Positions 60,772-64,000 of a DNA stretch of 64,000 nucleotides are shown in pieces (position 1 is the first letter of the stretch; each line of letters starts with the position of its first letter). Source of the stretch: Rhizorhapis sp036570425. GTDB lineage: Bacteria > Pseudomonadota > Alphaproteobacteria > Sphingomonadales > Sphingomonadaceae. Below the pieces are notes generated by a model that was not told where the DNA came from, did no database searches, and worked only from the letters and a program-made list of their open reading frames with translations. The stretch covers positions 1-64,000 of the forward strand of contig DATCYF010000002.1 in the NCBI GenBank assembly GCA_036570425.1, in the 5' to 3' direction. The translations under genes were made by a program, and so were the position numbers.

Positions 60772-62676
60772 TTACGTTGCAAGCCATGCCTGGAGCGCAG
60801 CCATGGCATTGCCAAGGTATCGCCGGAGTCTCGGTTCGATTATCGATAGAAGTTCCATGTCGGCAAGCAGGTGATCGGCATCCTGCTTGTCCAAAACGCT
60901 GAACGCCAGCTCGTCCGCCCATTTGCCAAGATAGGCTGACCAGGCATCAAACTCCGCGTGGGCGGCTGCGGCGGCGATAGCGATTAGGAATTCACGTTGT
61001 GCCTTGGGCGGATGGGCGGAATCGATCCGGTTTTTGCGCACCATGACCCTGAGCTCGTCCGCCAGTGCCGTATTCCGGCTTGCGCTCGCGACACCGGCAA
61101 GTCCGGTGAAAATGTTCTCGTGCATCTCTTGATCGACATCGCCGTCGAACCGGTGCCCGGCGGACCGCATCAGCTCTACCGCCCGCTCGACCCGTTGGTC
61201 GCCGATCGAGAACAAGCCGCGCAAATTGATAAGTGCGGTGACACTCTTCGGGCTGAAATCCTGCGGCGCCAACGCTTCCGCGAGGATCGCGTCCCATTCC
61301 GCCGGCATCATCGGAGTTTCTCCGCCCGTGCGCCCTTCGAGTGGCCCGGGCAGAAAACTGCCGGGAAAGATCATGCTGCGCGGCAGCTCGGTCTCGCCAT
61401 TGCCAAACAGCAGGTCATGGAGCGGCCCCGCCTGGACATTGTCCTGATATGTCGAAGCAGCGTTCGAGATCCGTCCGAGGAACTCCGCCTTCAGCTGATC
61501 CGGCGTGCAATAATCCGCGACCCAGCGCGGCTCCTCACGCAATTCGCTCAGCGTCTGATAATAGAAACGCCGTCCGCGCTGCCCGATCGCCCATTTCGTA
61601 AAATGTTCGACGCCGACATGACCATAGGCGTGCCGCTCGAACAGCGCCGCTTGCGCGAAGATCGCCAAACGTCGCTGGAACGGCGGCAGGTCGGCCAGCA
61701 CGCCGGTACGGCTGATGTCGCCACCGACATATAGCAGGATGCCCATCAGGAAATGCAGTCTTCCCTCGACGTCCGTCGGATCGAGGTCGCGGATCGAGGT
61801 TACAAGCGCGAGGATGGTCGGCTCGAGCGAAGGAATCCTCGGAAGAACAGCCAACCCAGTCTCGATCGCGCCGATGCGCGAAAGCAGGTCGCCGGAGCTG
61901 GCGGCCCATTCCAGCAGTGCCACCAGCTCGCTCTCGGAGACCTTCGCGATGTCGCTCGCGGCGAGGATCGACGAGTGGCTGGCAAGCAGCAAGGTCAGAC
62001 GGGTGACGTCGGGGTCATGGAACGCAAGCTGCCTATTGATATGCGGCGCGAGGATTTCTGCGGCGAGTTGCGGGACTGAAGATGCCACCCCCTTGCCGAT
62101 GAGGTTCTCGTAATAGTCGCGGTCGGCGGGTACCAACGTCTCGGTCTTGCCGGTCGGACCGCTGAATTGCTGCTCGATTTTTCGCCCGATCTCGAGCGGC
62201 GTATGGTCGAGCGCCGCGTCGAGGTGGCGAAGCTCCTCGTTGCGCAGAGGCCGCTCGGTCAGTCGTACGCGCCAGTCAGCCAAGGCGTCGCGACCGAGCC
62301 CGGCATAGGCGAGAGCGGCGTCGAATTCGTCAAGCCGGAATTTCGCGTCGTGATGCAAGGCGACAAAGCCGTGAAGCTGAAAGCTCGCCTGGGCGTTCCG
62401 GACCTTCAGGATCTTGCGCCCGGCGTCTTCGCCGCGCTCGATCGACCATTCGTCGCCGTCGTCGTCCTTCACCGTCGCCGACGCATCGCCACTGCGGTAC
62501 AGTTCACGGATCGCGTCGAAGAACGCGGCGCGACCGAACCGCGCCTTGTCGCCGTCGAAGACAATCATACCGTCCAGCTTGAGGTCCAGCACCTCGCGGA
62601 ATCGGTCGTCCTCGACTACCTCTCGCAGGATAGTCTCGGGAAAGAGCGACAGCGCTTCGCGGCGCGTGAGCGGCAT
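60772..62676 (-). CDS. Unrecognised 634-residue helical protein
   Basis: A large acidic, mainly helical protein starting MPLTRREALSLFPETIL. A short alpha/beta region (LDGMIVFDGDKARFGRAAFFDA, then a possible small beta domain KDDDGDEWSIERGEDAGRKI) is followed by many helices resembling a solenoid. No catalytic motif, membrane segment or known domain is seen. The start at 62676 has TGAGGA before it and lies seven bases after the PIN-like gene's stop; in-frame ATGs at 62691 and 62703 would overlap that gene. Coupling to the PIN-like gene suggests the two act together. Confidence 0.75.
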   Translation of the reverse strand: MPLTRREALSLFPETILREVVEDDRFREVLDLKLDGMIVFDGDKARFGRAAFFDAIRELYRSGDASATVKDDDGDEWSIERGEDAGRKILKVRNAQASFQLHGFVALHHDAKFRLDEFDAALAYAGLGRDALADWRVRLTERPLRNEELRHLDAALDHTPLEIGRKIEQQFSGPTGKTETLVPADRDYYENLIGKGVASSVPQLAAEILAPHINRQLAFHDPDVTRLTLLLASHSSILAASDIAKVSESELVALLEWAASSGDLLSRIGAIETGLAVLPRIPSLEPTILALVTSIRDLDPTDVEGRLHFLMGILLYVGGDISRTGVLADLPPFQRRLAIFAQAALFERHAYGHVGVEHFTKWAIGQRGRRFYYQTLSELREEPRWVADYCTPDQLKAEFLGRISNAASTYQDNVQAGPLHDLLFGNGETELPRSMIFPGSFLPGPLEGRTGGETPMMPAEWDAILAEALAPQDFSPKSVTALINLRGLFSIGDQRVERAVELMRSAGHRFDGDVDQEMHENIFTGLAGVASASRNTALADELRVMVRKNRIDSAHPPKAQREFLIAIAAAAAHAEFDAWSAYLGKWADELAFSVLDKQDADHLLADMELLSIIEPRLRRYLGNAMAALQAWLAT

Positions 62677-62683
62677 GTCGTCC

Positions 62684-64000
62684 TCAGTCATCGCCGATCG
62701 CATCTTCCGCGAACATCAATATGAACTGCCGCACATGATCGATCAGCCACGCGTAGATTCTGGGCTCGGTATGTTTGAGCGGCTCCAGCAACTCCTCCCG
62801 CATCCAGCTGTCGAAGCGATCGCGCGCACTGAATTCGATCTGGGGACGGTTGATCAACAGGCTGTTGACCGGGATCGCGAGACCATAGGTCGCCATCGCG
62901 GAGCCATCATGGTCGGTAATCATCCCCGACCAGTTGCGCATGTCGGCCCGTGCCAGGAGCCAGCGCGATCTCGCGCGAGCAAGATCGTCCGCGATCGTAT
63001 CATTCCATTGCAGGCCGATTGTATCGACGAGGACGGAAGTCAGACGCTGTAGCCATTCGGCCTCGGCCGGCAGTCGCAGCCACGACCGCATCTGGATCAT
63101 CATGAGATTCTCGCGAAATGCGCGAAGCTCGCCGGTCTCGAGCATCTCGCCGTCCTTCAAGCGCGACCGCGCGACAAGTTCAGCCAGCTCCTCCGCCGTG
63201 GCGGGGATCAATAATAATCCCGAGCGCCGTAAGGTCGTCAGGTAGCAGCGATGCTCGTCTTCGCTGATTGCGTTGTCGGCGCGTAGCGCGGCGAGGAGGT
63301 CAAGCGACGTCCAGACCGGAGACGCGCCATTGTCGCTGTCGATATTGGCATGGCGGTTCATGTACCGGTCGTCGGAGACGATCGCGTCGACATGGCCGGC
63401 AAGCTCGATCACGGACATATCGGGATGAGCCTTGAGCTCATCGGTGTCGCCGCTTGCCGCCAATTTGACGGTGCCCGACGCGATCCCGGCCGCCAGCGGC
63501 GCCCGGAGCCGTTCGATCACCGCTTCGATCGCGGTCGCCTGGCTCTCCAGCCCGATCAGCGCATTCGCCTCGTCGACCTGATGTTGCGAGACAAAGACCT
63601 TCAAGCCGGCCGCCGCGATCTTGTCCAGCACGCCGGCTGTGTTGAGGTAGGATACCGAAAGATCGTCGAGATAGAGTTCGGCCCCGTCCTCGATGGCGAT
63701 TTCCGTCACCCATCGCATCTCATTCGCCTCGAGATATGCGCGGGCGCGCTGCTCCTCTTCCAATGTCAGCTGACCGGCTTCGACGAGCTTGTCGATGACC
63801 GCGAGGCACGACACCAGATGGTCCGCGAAACGCGCCAGATCGACGCCTTCCCCGCGGAACGATCCGACCTTTTGCACGGGCGCCGAGCGAACCACTATGC
63901 GTTGCGCCTCGTCCCCGGGCTGGCTTTGCGCTTCGCCGAGCATCGCGGCCAGCGAGCGGCCGACAATATCGACGAGCTTTTCATCAACCGGCGTCGACGG
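62684..64000 (-). CDS. PIN-nuclease-like C-terminal region of a larger protein (5' end outside window)
   Basis: The frame is open to the edge, so only the last 438 residues are seen. The part from ELYLDDLSVSYLN to VFVSQHQVDEANALI and then GHVDAIVSDDRYMN with TSLDLLAALRADN supplies Asp residues in the order and spacing of PIN-domain ribonucleases (Asp/Glu at the strand ends). A helical C-terminus follows with the segment DRFDSWMREELLEPL. An in-frame start at 63943 exists but the conserved-looking sequence continues upstream. PIN proteins cleave RNA, often tRNA or mRNA in toxin systems. Identity as PIN is by motif pattern only. Confidence 0.6.
   Translation of the reverse strand, partial: PSTPVDEKLVDIVGRSLAAMLGEAQSQPGDEAQRIVVRSAPVQKVGSFRGEGVDLARFADHLVSCLAVIDKLVEAGQLTLEEEQRARAYLEANEMRWVTEIAIEDGAELYLDDLSVSYLNTAGVLDKIAAAGLKVFVSQHQVDEANALIGLESQATAIEAVIERLRAPLAAGIASGTVKLAASGDTDELKAHPDMSVIELAGHVDAIVSDDRYMNRHANIDSDNGASPVWTSLDLLAALRADNAISEDEHRCYLTTLRRSGLLLIPATAEELAELVARSRLKDGEMLETGELRAFRENLMMIQMRSWLRLPAEAEWLQRLTSVLVDTIGLQWNDTIADDLARARSRWLLARADMRNWSGMITDHDGSAMATYGLAIPVNSLLINRPQIEFSARDRFDSWMREELLEPLKHTEPRIYAWLIDHVRQFILMFAEDAIGDD

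Larger units (their letters stand above)
41997..64000. mobile_element. Integrative and conjugative element with Trb-type transfer system and defence-like cargo (right end not in window)
   Basis: The element runs from the tRNA-Lys 3' end: integrase, excisionase-type protein, DUF736, DUF2274, a full mating-pair block trbB-C-D-E-J-L-F-G-I with traG and a ribbon-helix-helix protein, then large cargo genes. This is the layout of a widespread alphaproteobacterial ICE family. Codon usage is visibly more GC-rich than in the mre and nuo regions. No relaxase, oriT, partition gene or second att site is seen, so these must lie beyond 64000 or be lost. Confidence 0.85.

Overview
The window reads as a chromosomal segment of a sphingomonad-type alphaproteobacterium (Sphingobium/Sphingomonas-like). 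The reasons are the complete nuoA-N operon followed by birA-coaX-rnj-DUF1467, the zapA-6S RNA-5-formyl-THF cyclo-ligase order, small alphaproteobacterial families (DUF1467, DUF2842) and a short CGTCC...GGACG palindrome of the sphingomonad type. This placement comes from gene content and order, not from a database search.

Layout. (1) 1-3034: one end of a phage-like element. It holds a small lipoprotein that may be an outer spanin and a minus-strand string of tiny genes joined stop-to-start by ATGA overlaps (GIY-YIG/T5orf172-like protein, PAPS-reductase-like protein, unknowns, a 34-residue membrane peptide). It ends at a tRNA-Ser 3' fragment that is probably an attachment-site remnant. (2) 3163-24085: core genes, almost all on the minus strand: efp, suhB, nuoABCDEFGHIJKLMN (respiratory complex I), birA, coaX, rnj, DUF1467, plus an upstream L,D-transpeptidase. 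(3) 24186-31238: thiE, DUF72 and a central-carbon cluster running tkt-gap-pgk-VOC-fbaB. (4) 31387-33085: cell-division coiled-coil gene plus zapA, 6S RNA, 5-FCL, DUF2842 and tRNA-Asp. (5) 33128-41803: AI-2E-type permease and mutL, divergent from the rod-shape operon mreB-mreC-mreD-mrdA-rodA. (6) 41921-41996: tRNA-Lys(CTT), the integration target of (7).

(7) 41997 to beyond 64000: an integrative and conjugative element. A tyrosine integrase abuts the 3' end of tRNA-Lys. Behind it come an excisionase-type protein, DUF736, DUF2274 and a complete mating-pair block read toward the integrase: traG-RHH-trbB-trbC-trbD-trbE-trbJ-trbL-trbF-trbG-trbI. No relaxase, oriT or second att site is visible, so the element must continue past the right edge or be defective. 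Upstream of traG, where transfer and maintenance genes might be expected, lies cargo that looks like phage defence.

The cargo (55995-64000) is the most interesting part. One gene encodes a 1513-residue protein with an N-terminal PD-(D/E)XK/Cap4-like nuclease signature, a central P-loop NTPase and a long helical-repeat C-terminus, the architecture of Avs-type STAND defence proteins. Facing it is a minus-strand operon: a PIN-nuclease-like protein cut by the window edge, an unrecognised 634-residue helical protein, and possibly a 46-residue small protein. I recognise neither as a named system; the defence role is inferred from architecture and mobile location.
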